DNA from: Verrucomicrobiota bacterium
GTDB lineage: Bacteria; Verrucomicrobiota; Verrucomicrobiia; Opitutales; Opitutaceae
NCBI GenBank assembly: GCA_023446735.1
Contig: JAEXPQ010000128.1
Location: forward strand, 1 to 62,045
Length of the DNA stretch: 62,045 bases
Direction of reading: 5' to 3'
Below are positions 61,264 through 62,045 of this stretch, in pieces. Position numbers and translations under genes: made by a program. The notes under the pieces were generated by a model. It saw nothing but the letters and a program-made list of their open reading frames with translations, made no database searches and was not told the origin of the DNA. How positions within the stretch are numbered: the first letter of the stretch is position 1; each line of letters starts with the position of its first letter.

Positions 61264-61305
61264 GGGCTACGCCCCATGGCCCCGGCTTCGGAAGAAGGCT
61301 AACCT
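61264..61305 (+). promoter_or_regulatory. Stress-regulon promoter 10 (collagen-like lipoprotein)
   Basis: GGGCTACGCCCCAT at 61264-61277, 21 bases, CTAACCT at 61299-61305. The fourth dyad base is changed on both sides (GGGC/GCCC), keeping symmetry. Confidence 0.8.
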
Positions 61306-61403
61306 CCCGGCTGTGAGCTCGGGATCCGGCAACACTACTGAGCGAAGTTCGTCGCCCGGTACGCCGGCCGGATCTTGGAGCTCGAACCATGGAGACGTAA
61401 TAG

Positions 61404-62045
61404 ATGATAACTTCGAATACTAAAGACCCTCAGCCCTCTTCCTCGCTCCGTCCGACGCTGCCGCTGCCCGCCCCGCGGCTCGCCCCCGGAGTCTCACGGC
61501 TCGCCGCCGGGATGTTCTGCGGCTCGGGTCTCTGCCTAGGACTGGCGACCCTGCTCACCACCGGCTGCGCCAGCACCAGACCGGTCGCGCAGAACCAGCC
61601 GACGCCGCAACCCAGTCTTGTCGGTCCTCGCGGACCCACCGGACCGGCCGGTCCGGCCGGTATCCAGGGTGAAACCGGCCATGCCGGTACTCCCGGAGTC
61701 GCCCTCTCCGGTCCGCGCGGCGAGACCGGACCGGAAGGTCCGACCGGCCAACGCGGCCCGATGGGCGCGATCGGACCGGCGGGCCGAGTCGAGGTCGGCG
61801 AGGTCGGACTCGTCGGCGCGGCCGGACCGGCCGGCTCCCAGGGAGCCCGTGGCGCCACCGGCGCCCAGGGCGCGAGCATGGCCGGCTACGCCGGCGAGAC
61901 CGGCGTCGCCGGACCGACCGGTCCGCAAGGTCCTCGGGGTGAAACGGGGCCGCAGGGAACCACTCTGGTCGGACCGACCGGTCCGGTCGGCGCGAGGGGG
62001 CCGGCCGGAGCGCAGGGCGACCTCGGCGCCACCGGCGCGCAGGGC
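61404..62045 (+). CDS. Collagen-like lipoprotein, C-terminus outside window
   Basis: Cell-surface or periplasmic lipoprotein with collagen-type Gly-X-Y repeats. After the start MITSNTKDPQ a hydrophobic signal ends in the lipobox LTTGC (Cys about residue 55), followed by a linker and then repeated G-x-y triplets such as GPTGPAGPAG and GPQGPRGETG to the window edge, interrupted a few times (for example VEVGEVG). Pro, Ala and Thr fill X and Y. An ATG at 61512 (MFCGSGL) would give a standard-length signal. Driven by promoter 10. No globular domain is seen before the edge. Confidence 0.85.
   Translation, partial: MITSNTKDPQPSSSLRPTLPLPAPRLAPGVSRLAAGMFCGSGLCLGLATLLTTGCASTRPVAQNQPTPQPSLVGPRGPTGPAGPAGIQGETGHAGTPGVALSGPRGETGPEGPTGQRGPMGAIGPAGRVEVGEVGLVGAAGPAGSQGARGATGAQGASMAGYAGETGVAGPTGPQGPRGETGPQGTTLVGPTGPVGARGPAGAQGDLGATGAQG

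Overview
The window is about 62 kb of high-GC, gene-dense bacterial chromosome. The gene set (Mfd, RNase III, LepA, FabD and PilT beside a TonB receptor, family-28 and family-43 glycosidases and a LacI regulator, plus OleA/OleB and an omega-like subunit of verrucomicrobial type) suggests a Gram-negative member of the Verrucomicrobiota, probably Opitutaceae. That placement is inferred from recalled protein patterns, not from a database search. I saw no rRNA, tRNA, CRISPR array, insertion sequence or prophage.

Layout. (1) 1-9.8 kb, minus strand: housekeeping genes, with truncated typA, then an rnc-HDOD-mfd-surA run ending in a clear terminator, two ABC-2 permeases and an orphan parA. (2) 9.9-15.3 kb: a DUF2293 protein, a lone phosphate-binding-like protein, and a tight fabZ-fabI-oleA-oleB operon for head-to-head hydrocarbon synthesis that lacks oleC and oleD. 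(3) 15.4-26.2 kb: malQ, then fabD-lepA-lepB, pilT, dapA-dapB-ruvA, and an ECF sigma factor with its anti-sigma factor. (4) 26.7-37.4 kb: a carbohydrate-use locus with a GH28 enzyme, a 1203-residue GH43/six-hairpin fusion, an MFS transporter, a TonB-dependent receptor and a LacI-family regulator. A shared 15-bp operator-like site lies in front of GH28 and between the receptor and lacI. (5) 37.4-62 kb: a long island of envelope and stress genes: BON, DUF1328, a GT4 fusion and GH130, entericidin, DUF3309, a yqjD-yqjE-yqjK-like trio, two cytoplasmic histidine kinases, a second omega-like subunit, ferritin-like, PRC-barrel, YXWGXW, dodecin, CsbD, DUF2934, a Ca-type P-ATPase, an LpxR-like lipid A deacylase, a yhiI-rbbA-yhhJ efflux operon and a collagen-like lipoprotein.

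The main discovery is in region 5. Ten transcription units there begin with the same composite promoter: a dyad of the form GGGTTACACCCCAT, exactly 21 bp, then a -10-like box of the form (G/C)TAnnnT. All ten sites point at the gene they precede. I found none in the first 37 kb. The dyad falls at about -48 to -35, the usual place for an activator that overlaps the -35 element. This defines a candidate stress regulon of about 25 genes whose regulator is unknown. The tandem kinases inside the island, one of HisKA_3 (NarX-like) type, make a NarL/FixJ-type response regulator a reasonable guess. An unusual sigma factor is the alternative.
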